From NCBI GenBank assembly GCA_019648995.1, contig BLXT01006999.1, positions 1,490,281 through 1,520,431 of the forward strand: 30,151 nucleotides of DNA, read 5' to 3'. Shown piece by piece: positions 24,878-29,532 of the stretch (positions within the stretch are counted from its first letter, which is position 1; each line of letters opens with the position of its first letter). The DNA comes from Plakobranchus ocellatus. Its lineage: Eukaryota > Mollusca > Gastropoda > Plakobranchidae. The translations under genes were made by a program, and so were the position numbers. The notes beneath the pieces were generated by a model. The model was not told the origin of the DNA. It saw only the letters and a program-made list of their open reading frames with translations, and did no database searches.

Positions 24878-27800
24878 GAGAGAGAGAGAGAGAGAGAGGA
24901 GAGAGGAGAGAGGAGAGAGAACAGTGAGAGATTCAGAGAAAAGAAGGATCAACAAAAGATGACATGCTCTTCTAACAATTAATAAAATAAAATTTAAGAT
25001 CTTTTTAAAATAATGTACAATTTAGGCAAAATTAAACAAAGGGTATTTTAACACTGCTTTGCTTCTTATCTTAAAACAATAACATAAAGATCAAAGTTAT
25101 CATGTAAGTCAACTTTAAATAACCATCTCTGATGTTTTCAATGGCTGAAAAGAAAATGATAAAAACATACAAATCTTTCTCTATGATTAATGAAGGATAC
25201 AGAGTTATTTAACTATTTGTGCTTTCCCACACAATATTCTAAATGAAATTCAGATTGCAGCTATGAGGTGATATGAAATTATAATTATATCATGTGTGTA
25301 TGTAAATAGTAAATATATATATACATTTGTCTGAAATTGTTATAAGAATGTTCTCTTCTCTCCATCTGAAACGCTCACACAAATAAATTTGAATAGTTAA
25401 AGCATACCAAGCTTGTTTAGTGCGACTCTTTAAACAATAATTATTTTTTTTAAATGTTTTTTATTTACTAATTAAGATAATACTTATAAAAAAAAACCTG
25501 CAAAAGCGCATCGATTGATCCAATTCCCCATGAAAAAGTCCTTTTCAAAATTTAACCCAACCAAAACCATCATCCAGCTGTCATCAATCTGACTATTATA
25601 GCATCATCTCCATTAATTGTGAAGCTCTTTTTTTGTCAGTGTTTTCAAATTCTAGTCTTCTGAACATATCTCTGCTTTTTTGAAAAATTGTGCGAGGTAC
25701 TTAAAAATTAGTAAATGTATAAACAATGCCAAAAGATTCCATTTCATGAGTTAATCTTAAAAAAAGATACTCTCATTATCTGTGAGATATGTTTGTATCG
25801 TGGAAAAGGAAAGCTAAGATAGGCGCCAGGCGGAAGGGACTTATCCATCTCGAGTGATGGAACTTGAGACAAGGCTATGTAATCCAAGACATTCGCAATC
25901 AATTTATTTGACATATAAATACTGTTACAGATTAGTATCATTACCGGTCTTATTATCATTTTTGTCATTAAGAATTTTCATCATCATCATCATAATCATC
26001 ATCATCACTATCGTGATTATTATTATTATTATTATCATTATTGTTACTGTCACTGTTATCGTTATTACTATTAGACACAATAAAGAAACACACATTTGAA
26101 AAAACAAAGAAAACTAATTATGCTAAACAGGCCTGTCAAAGACCCAACATTGTTCTAACTAGAAATATATAAACACATGCATAGTTTGCATTCTTTTGTA
26201 TCCTGGTGCTATATTTTTCTCTTTTCCTGATAATGACTTCTTCTTGCTCCTATCAAATTTGGCCCTACACTTGAACTGGAATCTTCTATCTCACAAATTC
26301 AAATTGTATTACCATTAGGAGCTCATATAATTTTAAATTCCTGTTATCACATGAACTGCTCTACCTATCAAACTGTTTTTGTCGCTTAGTCTTTCATTAA
26401 ACCTTCCTTGAACTTTTTCTTTTATCTATGCATCAAAACAAAATATCACCAGGATCGCCATTGTTAACAGCATCGCCTTCATGTGACTTGTATTGTTTCA
26501 CGAAAAATAGGACAATATATCAAATAAACAGAACTGCCAATGAACAAGTGTACCGACATAACAAGCAGTTAGTTATTCAGATAGGGGTGGGACGACTAGA
26601 AAAATTAATTGTTAACAGCATCGCCTTCATGTGACTTGTATTGTTTCATGAAAAATAGGACAATATATCAAATAAACAGAATTGCCAATGAACAAGTGTA
26701 CCAACATACCAAGCAGTTAGTTATTCAGATAGGGGTGGGAGGACTAGAAAAATTACCAAAGAAGCGAGCAAAACACAAACATTTTCAAAAACTCTATTTA
26801 TCTAAACCAAAACTTAAATGTTAAAAAAAGAGAAAAAAAAAAAACAAAAAAAAAACGGATGTGAAAGCAGCAGGTGAAAATGGAAGAAAAAAATTGGCTT
26901 TGTGATCTTATGATCAAAGCAGGGTTGAGGAATGAAAGACACATGGGTTAAGCAAGGATTTCAAGGAAATTCGATTGCGTGCTAATGTAAGAATTCAAAA
27001 TAAGTTTTAAAAAAAAAACCACCACATCTATAGACGCACACATGGAAAAACAAAACAGTATTGAGCTAAGAGAATCGTTGCTGCCATTCCTCTTAGGGTA
27101 GAAGGTCGTTACACCATATTCTAAATGCTGAAAGATATTCAGTTATGTGGGGGAAAGGGAAAACCGTGAGTCTGCAGGATGATATTCATGTGTGGATCTT
27201 GTCAAGGCTGATCAATGAAGAGTTAATAATGATGGCGGAATCAGAAGGGAAATCACTCTCAGGAGGCGATGAAAAGGGCGCCAAAACTTCTGCCACTCCA
27301 TGCACCGTACAACTTACTCTGAGTAAATTTTCTGTGATTCCATAGCCTTACGGAACTCTTTGTGGGAAATCCACCCATCTTTATTCGTGTCAAATTCCTA
27401 AAGACAAATGGGCAAATATATAAGGAGCTGGTATTCAAATGAAGGGAACAATCCCTGACACACCGGAGAGATGAGCTGCGCACTGTATATGAATAACTGT
27501 GTAGATGTGGATACACATAAATGCATAGTATGTGCATTCTGAACTACAACAACGTAACATGTATTGCAGTGCTTCTGACATTAGGACCTTTGTTTAAAAA
27601 TCAGTTTACACTTGAAATAATAATTAATAATGCACATGATTTTGTAAACATCATGAAAATTTTGAAAGTGATACAAACAACCGATGAGTTTTTAAAGATC
27701 AAAATGTTTAGTATCAATGATACAAAATTAAGACATTTATTTTGTGAAACTTCCTATTGCAAAAGCGCTGCATTACAACATAAACACGAGACTACATACC

Positions 27801-29532
27801 TATACTTTCATAAATAGTGCAACAAAATTTTGAAAGACAACTAAAAATGACAGTTTGCAACATATAAAACAAAATAATAAAAAATGTCAAGAAAAAAAAC
27901 AAAAAAAAAAAAGTTACAAAATCCACAGATGTGAAGCGAACAAAATGGCTGGAATGCAGTGCAGCAGTATCAAAATGTATACCAACCGCGAAAAGACTTT
28001 CTGAGCATGCATGGCTTTTCTGAACTCCTTTGCAGACAACACTCCGTCTTTGTTGATATCAAACTCCTAGAGAATCATGTGACAGTGGGACATGGTAAAC
28101 ACAGTTTCATTGAACAAGAGATAGCTTTTAATAACCAGTTCCAAGCAACGCCATTTTTATAGGTGTTTGAAGAAGATGAAAAAACTTATCCAAAACAAGT
28201 CGCCAAACACAGGAATGAATTTGTAATAAGAAGATATTTACACTGGGCCCATTGTTATGATAATGTTTTCATCATAAGATTGACCTTGTGAAGAAGATTA
28301 CACACGGAATCCATCCACTGAAGATGTTTACATGTATGATCAATGCCATGACAATATTTATAGCTAAAGAGAATTTCGTGATGATATCAGAGCCAGACAA
28401 CAATGTCATGAAGATATTACATATGGGATCGATTTTTACAAAATATTCATCTTTTGAAAAGATGTTAACCTAAAGCACACAATTTCACACTGTTATATCA
28501 TCTCTATATCCAAAATAGTGTTTTTTTCTGTAAGGTCCTATAAGATATACTCGTATAAATACCTACATAAGATTGTCTCAGAGCAAAATTTCATTTCACG
28601 CAACTATTGCTAGACCCATAGTGAAAAAACAAGAATATGTCATAAAATAATATGCTGATAATTTTAAAACTTCTTCTTTCTGAAATAAAAATATATGGAG
28701 TTGTTTTGAAATGACTGAATCTGTTTTAAGAGAGCTGACAAAGTTGCTTGTTTGTTGCTTTCGTCCAGAAGTCAAGGCAGAATCTTGAAAACAAATGCTC
28801 TGAGATTTAAATGTAAGAAACTTTATACATTTCAACAAAAATCATAATCTTTTACACCATGAAAAACAATAATTATCACTTAACACTTCTCATTATATCT
28901 AAAAACAATAACATCTGCTGTTAACCTTGCCCATGAATGACTATGAAAAAAAAGTCAAATATTTAGGAGACATTTTTACCCTGTGCAACCATTTTTGTTT
29001 TCATTTGTGGACTCAATTATCCATAATGCCAGAGTAAAATTATATCTTTCAGACCTCTTCAATGAATACTATCATTTGCACGAGGAAATTAAAATCTTTA
29101 ATCACTTTGCCCTTTTTTTTTCCTAATTAGCATCAGAGAATAGATTCTTTGAGTTAAATAGAAGCTTATAAATTGTTTGCATTTAATTATTTCACAAAAA
29201 ATACATGTATTCAGCTTGCTGTGTAACATGATACTGTTGGGATTGATCTGAAATAGACAAGTTTGCTTGTGTTTGCATAAAACACACCCAAAAAGTTAGC
29301 ATCAGAAAGGTTTCTTTGTAGTCTTTCGTTAGTGTTTTCAGTGATATTACTTCAAATATTTTACCACAAAAAAATAGAAAAAAACCAACTCTTGAGACAT
29401 GGTCTTGACAGCAGTAGGAAATGAAAGTAAAAGAACTTCAGAAGTTGAGTTTACAACACAACATACCAAGAATGCCTCTGAAGTGGTAAGATCTTTCATT
29501 TTCAGGAAAATGTCGAAGAATTTCAGTATCAT
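6093..29532 (-). CDS. RyR: Ryanodine receptor gene, 3' part (EF-hands to C-terminus), 25 exons
   Basis: This is an intracellular calcium-release channel of the ER/SR membrane, a homotetramer opened by cytosolic calcium. The visible exons join to 2787 nt, or 928 residues plus stop, which is about the last fifth of a typical RyR of about 5000 residues. Seen in order: two EF-hands (residues about 23-90), the [10 protein letters not shown] stretch, a divergent region (about 189-447), S1 (about 457-476), S2 (about 540-560), S3 (about 670-690), S4 and the S4-S5 linker (about 698-720), S5 (about 727-750), the GVRAGGGIG filter (about 778-786), S6 (about 805-822), a CxxC...HxxxxH zinc motif (about 847-870) and a stop after [12 protein letters not shown]. 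All introns are GT-AG and every phase agrees. The 5' exons lie beyond the right edge. No in-frame break was found, so the gene looks functional. Family assignment is secure; species and paralogue are not. Confidence 0.97.
6195..6568 (-). other. RyR last intron
   Basis: A GT-AG intron of 374 bp. It includes a G-rich stretch near 6493-6520. Nothing else is seen. Confidence 0.85.
6569..6620 (-). CDS. RyR: RyR exon: C-terminal domain, activating-calcium segment
   Basis: This 52-nt exon encodes [17 protein letters not shown]. The Thr of DTE aligns with the vertebrate Thr whose backbone carbonyl helps bind activating calcium; that role is family knowledge. The acceptor is CCCCTCAG and the donor GTAAGG. 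Confidence 0.96.
6621..7318 (-). other. RyR intron, no other feature
   Basis: A GT-AG intron of 698 bp, AT-rich. No gene or repeat family is recognised. Confidence 0.85.
7319..7419 (-). CDS. RyR: RyR exon: C-terminal zinc-binding motif
   Basis: This 101-nt exon encodes [19 protein letters not shown] followed by [15 protein letters not shown]. CxxC and HxxxxH form the C2H2-like zinc site of the RyR C-terminal domain. It ends AT|G across the intron. The acceptor is CCCCTCAG and the donor GTAAGT. Confidence 0.97.
7530..7830. repeat. Degenerate GAT-rich minisatellite in RyR intron
   Basis: Within the 441-bp intron 7420-7860, an anchor resembling AAGGTCCCAG recurs at 7565, 7625, 7696 and 7758, spaced 60, 71 and 63 bp. 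The space between is filled with GAT/GAA triplets. The open frames across it are products of the triplet composition. Confidence 0.65.
7861..7925 (-). CDS. RyR: RyR exon: cytosolic extension of S6
   Basis: This 65-nt exon encodes [20 protein letters not shown] and a final E, the helix that carries S6 into the C-terminal domain. The donor is GTCAGT and the acceptor TTGCTCAG. A GAT-rich minisatellite begins just inside the following intron. Confidence 0.97.
8185..8292 (-). CDS. RyR: RyR exon: inner helix S6
   Basis: This 108-nt exon encodes [19 protein letters not shown] and the S6 helix [16 protein letters not shown]. The loop between filter and S6 differs from the vertebrate DEIEDPAGD form. 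One base is left for the following Gly. The acceptor is TATTACAG and the donor GTAATA. Confidence 0.97.
8293..9261 (-). other. RyR intron, no other feature
   Basis: A GT-AG intron of 969 bp, AT-rich. No gene or recognised repeat. Confidence 0.85.
9262..9310 (-). CDS. RyR: RyR exon: pore helix and selectivity filter (49-nt exon)
   Basis: This 49-nt exon starts [16 protein letters not shown] and ends with one base of the following Gly. It contains the GGGIG selectivity filter, completed as GGGIGDEIE in the next exon. The acceptor is TTCCTCAG and the donor GTAAGT. A short exon carries the whole filter. Confidence 0.96.
9907..9986 (-). mobile_element. tRNA-like SINE head
   Basis: On the minus strand an 80-nt stretch starts GCCTAAG and ends CTTAGGGC, so the ends can pair like an acceptor stem. 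It contains a box B-like GGTTCAATCC. The internal arms are too diverged for a working tRNA gene. It is most likely the tRNA-derived head of a SINE, and it sits 11 bp from the next element. Confidence 0.45.
9998..10444. mobile_element. pogo/Tigger-like MITE (about 447 bp) with TA target duplication
   Basis: The left end reads CAGAGGAAACCTC and the right end, read inward, CAGTGGAAATCTC. Both are flanked by TA (9996-9997 and 10445-10446). ATTCGAAT- and CTCATAATTC-type motifs recur in inverted orientation near both ends, as in non-autonomous pogo/Tigger elements of the Tc1/mariner superfamily. There is no transposase frame. It lies in the 1213-bp RyR intron 9311-10523. Confidence 0.65.
10524..10655 (-). 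CDS. RyR: RyR exon: S5 and pore turret
   Basis: This 132-nt exon (44 codons, 0/0) encodes [20 protein letters not shown] (S5), [13 protein letters not shown] and KCHDMAT. The acceptor CTGCCAG is preceded at 66-96 nt by a CT-repeat tract (GA on the plus strand). The donor is GTATGT. Confidence 0.97.
10656..11045 (-). repeat. RyR intron with CT tract and ATC/ATG microsatellite
   Basis: This 390-bp intron contains a GA tract on the plus strand at about 10721-10751, which is CT on the transcript upstream of the S5-exon acceptor. It also contains a TCA-type triplet repeat at about 10861-10917. Confidence 0.85.
11046..11192 (-). CDS. RyR: RyR exon: S3, S4 and S4-S5 linker
   Basis: This 147-nt exon (49 codons, 0/0) encodes [36 protein letters not shown] and SVTHNGKQ. 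It covers the rest of S3, S4 and the S4-S5 linker, among the most conserved RyR sequence. The Gly before FKTLRT is the position altered to Glu in diamide-resistant moths and is unaltered here. The donor is GTGAGG. Confidence 0.97.
11193..11773 (-). other. RyR intron, no other feature
   Basis: A GT-AG intron of 581 bp, AT-rich. Nothing else is seen. Confidence 0.85.
11774..11834 (-). CDS. RyR: RyR exon: start of S3
   Basis: This 61-nt exon encodes [20 protein letters not shown], matching the family YQ(L/I/M)WK.GV..TDN motif at the cytosolic start of S3. One base is carried in and the exon ends in phase 0 at GTAAGT. It is small but clear. Confidence 0.95.
11835..12429 (-). other. RyR intron, no other feature
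   Basis: A GT-AG intron of 595 bp with T runs near 11960 and 12090. Nothing else is seen. Confidence 0.85.
12430..12545 (-). CDS. RyR: RyR exon: S2-S3 domain, LLGME segment
   Basis: This 116-nt exon encodes residues 619-656. It starts [20 protein letters not shown], resembling invertebrate RyRs, and then runs through a variable acidic stretch to FFPSF. The acceptor is ATATCCAG and the donor GTAAGT. Two bases (TT) are completed by C from the next exon. Confidence 0.93.
12546..13164 (-). other. RyR intron, no other feature
   Basis: A GT-AG intron of 619 bp, AT-rich. Nothing else is seen. The open frame running from the neighbouring exon into it is chance read-through. Confidence 0.85.
13165..13338 (-). 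CDS. RyR: RyR exon: S2-S3 cytosolic domain
   Basis: This 174-nt exon (58 codons, 0/0) encodes [18 protein letters not shown], then [13 protein letters not shown] and [10 protein letters not shown], near-invariant in RyRs. The Trp of YWDKF lies where vertebrate RyRs have the caffeine-contacting Trp, and it is retained; this placement is from family knowledge. The donor is GTCAGA. Confidence 0.97.
13558..13809 (-). CDS. RyR: RyR exon: S1-S2 loop with AAE repeat, and helix S2
   Basis: This 252-nt exon (84 codons, 0/0) covers residues 477-560. The first half is an Ala/Glu repeat (three perfect 9-bp units at 13761-13787) and then an acidic [12 protein letters not shown] stretch, forming the divergent S1-S2 loop. 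The second half has [20 protein letters not shown] and MLVAYYCLK, which is S2. The acceptor is GGTTAG and the donor GTGAGC. A continuous frame across the exon and both splice sites support it despite the repeat. Confidence 0.93.
13761..13787 (-). repeat. Coding 9-bp repeat (GCTGCTGAG)3
   Basis: Three perfect 9-bp units inside the S1-S2 loop exon encode Ala-Ala-Glu units, with degenerate units on either side. Because the unit is a multiple of three, copy-number change would keep the frame. Confidence 0.9.
13810..14458 (-). other. RyR intron with polypurine stretch
   Basis: A GT-AG intron of 649 bp. It is G/A-rich on the plus strand at about 13830-13920 (pyrimidine-rich on the transcript near the acceptor). 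No gene is seen. Confidence 0.8.
14459..14545 (-). CDS. RyR: RyR exon: transmembrane helix S1
   Basis: This 87-nt exon (29 codons, 0/0) starts [19 protein letters not shown] and runs through a hydrophobic helix ending [12 protein letters not shown] followed by a hydrophobic stretch ending LLFFK is the RyR S1 signature. The donor is GTAAGT. Confidence 0.95.
14656..14806. repeat. 51-bp minisatellite, 3 copies
   Basis: Units begin at 14656, 14707 and 14758, each starting TTCCACCTCCCTTTG and containing TGTGTTATCTTCTGAGTT. The copies differ at only a few positions, implying a recent expansion. It lies in the 550-bp intron 14546-15095. A period divisible by three makes open frames on both strands; these are not genes. 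Confidence 0.95.
15096..15183 (-). CDS. RyR: RyR exon: linker leading into S1
   Basis: This 88-nt exon encodes residues 418-447: an acidic Ser/Thr-rich start ([15 protein letters not shown]) and then FEYGRYVL just before S1. The acceptor is GCTACAG and the donor GTAAGT. It ends in phase 0. Confidence 0.87.
15184..15668 (-). other. RyR intron, no other feature
   Basis: A GT-AG intron of 485 bp, AT-rich. Nothing else is seen. Confidence 0.85.
15669..15763 (-). CDS. RyR: RyR exon: acidic divergent linker
   Basis: This 95-nt exon encodes residues 387-417, starting [16 protein letters not shown] and ending ESVEEQ. The acceptor is CATTACAG and the donor GTGAAA. It leaves AG, completed to Arg by the next exon. 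Together with that exon it totals 183 nt, a multiple of three, so the pair could act as an optional cassette; that is inference only. Confidence 0.8.
15764..16380 (-). repeat. RyR intron with weak repeat
   Basis: A GT-AG intron of 617 bp. At about 16120-16300 a short motif resembling AATCACATGCTGG...CACA.T...GACAACAAATCTC recurs two to three times (near 16170, 16230 and 16290), a diverged minisatellite of about 60 bp. No gene is seen. Confidence 0.5.
16381..16456 (-). CDS. RyR: RyR exon: divergent region, short exon
   Basis: This 76-nt exon encodes residues 361-386, including [18 protein letters not shown] and ending THEEM. It enters needing one base and leaves in phase 0 at GTACGT. No family motif is recognisable. 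It is supported by both splice sites, by phase continuity with its neighbours and by its position in order. Confidence 0.8.
16457..16871 (-). other. RyR intron, no other feature
   Basis: A GT-AG intron of 415 bp, AT-rich with T runs. Nothing else is seen. Confidence 0.85.
16872..17108 (-). CDS. RyR: RyR exon: divergent-region linker rich in Pro/Ala/Met
   Basis: This 237-nt exon encodes residues 282-360. It opens with [15 protein letters not shown] and becomes low-complexity ([19 protein letters not shown]), then acidic and Gln/Ser-rich. The donor GTATGT, chosen over a nearby GTGTAT, is the only one leaving the two bases needed by the next exon. It is symmetric (237 = 3 x 79), so it could be skipped in frame. 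The position matches the poorly conserved region before S1. Confidence 0.85.
17598..17973. repeat. Degenerate minisatellite overlapping an RyR 5' splice site
   Basis: About nine units of 32-53 bp start with GCAAGAGTG-like or GAAAGAGTG-like motifs (near 17602, 17645, 17680, 17731, 17763, 17806, 17839, 17883 and 17932). Several carry a second anchor resembling CCAGCAGATA. The last unit contains the genuine donor of the exon at 17961-18161 plus the final 13 coding bases. The array sits in the 852-bp intron 17109-17960. Confidence 0.75.
17961..18161 (-). CDS. RyR: RyR exon: membrane-associated segment upstream of S1
   Basis: This 201-nt exon (symmetric, two bases out) encodes residues 215-281. 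It begins [15 protein letters not shown] and ends with an aromatic hydrophobic stretch WQLLVALIK...[12 protein letters not shown]. This corresponds to the hydrophobic segment that precedes S1 in RyRs, sometimes modelled as an auxiliary membrane helix. The donor reads CTG|GTAAAA. The exon end lies inside a degenerate minisatellite that continues into the intron. Confidence 0.9.
18162..21487 (-). other. Longest RyR intron (3326 bp)
   Basis: An AT-rich GT-AG intron. It contains a minisatellite of about 54 bp (19172-19436) and A-rich runs near 19605-19645. A short open frame at 20450-20704 has no recognisable domain and AT-driven composition, so I regard it as chance. No nested gene is seen. Confidence 0.8.
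19172..19436. repeat. Diverged minisatellite of about 54 bp, 4-5 copies
   Basis: Units begin with GCTGAAA at 19226, 19280, 19332 and 19387 (spacing 54, 52, 55). A partial copy upstream shares TTGAGGTCAAGATTTTT. The copies are well diverged, so the array is old. Confidence 0.75.
21488..21567 (-). CDS. RyR: RyR exon: start of divergent region
   Basis: This 80-nt exon covers residues 189-214 and starts [18 protein letters not shown] plus small residues after FCEDTIFE matches the family, and conservation then fades into the divergent region. The donor is GTGAGT, leaving GG completed by G from the next exon. A 3.3-kb intron follows, the longest in the window. Confidence 0.92.
21594..21840. repeat. 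Degenerate (AAC/AAT)n triplet repeat
   Basis: ACAATAACAACAAT-type triplets fill about 250 bp of the 749-bp intron 21568-22316, immediately upstream of the 21488-21567 exon on the transcript. The open frames on both strands here are repeat artefacts. Confidence 0.85.
22317..22415 (-). CDS. RyR: RyR exon: ESKR...FCEDTIFE segment
   Basis: This 99-nt exon (33 codons, phase 0/0) encodes residues 156-188, with [15 protein letters not shown] and [11 protein letters not shown]. Both motifs are strongly conserved in RyRs just ahead of the divergent region. The acceptor is TTTTCCAG and the donor GTAAGA. The exon is symmetric, but the conserved sequence argues that it is constitutive. Confidence 0.96.
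22416..23420 (-). other. RyR intron, no other feature
   Basis: A GT-AG intron of 1005 bp, AT-rich with A runs near 22505 and 22563. No gene is seen. Confidence 0.85.
23421..23577 (-). CDS. RyR: RyR exon: core solenoid / thumb-and-forefingers region
   Basis: This 157-nt exon encodes residues 103-155. It contains [20 protein letters not shown] and QWEKPQIK, near-invariant in RyRs. The first base completes a lysine codon (AA|A) and the exon ends in phase 0 at a GTAAGA donor. By family knowledge this stretch couples the calcium-sensing core to the pore. Confidence 0.97.
23711..23781 (-). mobile_element. tRNA-like SINE head
   Basis: On the minus strand the stretch starts GGTGGGC and contains a perfect T arm (GTGGG-TTCAAGT-CCCAC, positions 23717-23733), which holds box B GGTTCAAGTCC. 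The A-box region (TGGGAGATTGG) is weaker and the anticodon arm is not clear, so a SINE head or tRNA pseudogene is likelier than a working tRNA. It lies in the 961-bp intron 23578-24538. Confidence 0.5.
24539..24700 (-). CDS. RyR: RyR exon: EF-hand 2 and following core segment
   Basis: This 162-nt exon (two bases carried in, two out) covers residues 49-102. It holds EF-hand 2 with the loop [12 protein letters not shown], canonical at positions 1, 3, 5, 6 and 12, followed by [10 protein letters not shown] and [11 protein letters not shown]. These are hallmark RyR sequences of the cytosolic core just before the membrane domain. The donor is GTAAGA. A long CT-rich tract lies on the transcribed strand upstream of its acceptor. 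Confidence 0.96.
24847..24920. repeat. (AG)n tract, CT on the RyR transcript
   Basis: A nearly pure AG repeat, broken by a TGAG unit and ending in GGAGA repeats. On the transcript it is a CT tract about 145-220 nt upstream of the acceptor of the EF-hand 2 exon. Confidence 0.95.
25979..26060. repeat. (ATC/ATT)n microsatellite
   Basis: Imperfect ATC, ATT and GTT triplets. The open frames here on both strands are low-complexity artefacts. Confidence 0.9.
26461..26756. repeat. 148-bp tandem duplication, 2 near-identical copies
   Basis: Copy 1 spans 26461-26608 and copy 2 26609-26756. Both start TTGTTAACAGCATCGCC and end GACTAGAAAAATTA. By eye they differ at only a handful of sites, so the duplication is recent. 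The overlapping open frames in the two copies resemble each other only because of the duplication. Confidence 0.95.
27318..27397 (-). CDS. RyR: RyR alternative EF-hand 1 exon, proximal copy (a)
   Basis: This 80-nt exon encodes [15 protein letters not shown] and then [11 protein letters not shown]. The EF-hand loop [12 protein letters not shown] is canonical, with calcium ligands D, N, D and a terminal E. The acceptor is GTCTTTAG and the donor a strong GTAAGT. It leaves GA, completed by the G of the next exon to give Glu. It lies 589 bp downstream of its duplicate and 2617 bp upstream of the EF-hand 2 exon. Its MESQKIYS helix resembles the vertebrate counterpart, so this is probably the ancestral or major form; that is inference. 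Confidence 0.9.
27398..27986 (-). other. Intron between the two alternative EF-hand exons
   Basis: 589 bp with GT (weak GTTGGT) and AG ends. It is long enough for normal splicing, so steric exclusion by a very short intron is not the explanation for mutually exclusive use. A-rich near 27880-27915. Confidence 0.75.
27987..28066 (-). CDS. RyR: RyR alternative EF-hand 1 exon, distal copy (b)
   Basis: This 80-nt exon encodes [15 protein letters not shown] followed by an RKAM helix. The 12-residue loop [12 protein letters not shown] is a canonical EF-hand with D, N, D at positions 1, 3, 5, G at 6 and E at 12. It starts in phase 0 after a CTCTAG acceptor and must leave two bases (CG) to join the next constitutive exon, giving Arg at the junction. 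That donor reads GTTGGT, weaker than the other donors of this gene. Length and phase are identical to the exon at 27318-27397, and 18 of 26 full residues match, so the two are duplicates that substitute for one another. Use of this copy in transcripts is inferred. Confidence 0.82.
28067..29466 (-). other. Intron upstream of the alternative EF-hand exons
   Basis: 1400 bp, AT-rich. About 28220-28460 contains a diverged repeat of about 30 bp with recurring GAAGAT(A/G)TT(A)ACA motifs. No other exon is seen. Confidence 0.7.
28228..28460. repeat. Weak minisatellite of about 30 bp
   Basis: A motif resembling GAAGATATTTACA recurs near 28229, 28291, 28321 and 28409, with weaker copies between them. 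Strong divergence makes the repeat boundaries uncertain. Confidence 0.4.
29467..29532 (-). CDS. RyR: RyR exon 1 of window: helix preceding the EF-hands
   Basis: This 66-nt exon (22 codons, phase 0 in and out) encodes residues 1-22, starting [16 protein letters not shown]. The motif is strongly conserved in RyRs immediately before EF-hand 1. The acceptor is a TTTTTCAG tract and the donor is GTATGT. It is the common upstream partner of the two alternative EF-hand exons, either of which can join in phase. The next upstream exon of the gene is not in the window. Confidence 0.93.

Larger units (their letters stand above)
24701..27317 (-). other. RyR intron between EF-hand 1 (a) and EF-hand 2 exons
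   Basis: This 2617-bp intron contains the AG tract above, an ATC/ATT microsatellite (about 25979-26060) and a 148-bp tandem duplication. No third EF-hand exon was found when reading the minus strand. Confidence 0.8.

Noticed and set aside
24762-24962. Arg/Glu-rich frame and its Ser/Leu-rich antisense
   Set aside because: Translation of the AG microsatellite.
26428-26824. Two similar short proteins suggesting a small gene family
   Set aside because: They reflect the 148-bp tandem duplication of non-coding intron sequence; there is no initiation or splice context, and the two frames overlap across the junction.
27318-28066. Reading the two EF-hand exons as consecutive EF-hands included together
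   Set aside because: Joining both (160 nt) breaks the reading frame, and the family has only EF-hand 1 and EF-hand 2, the latter already encoded at 24539-24700.
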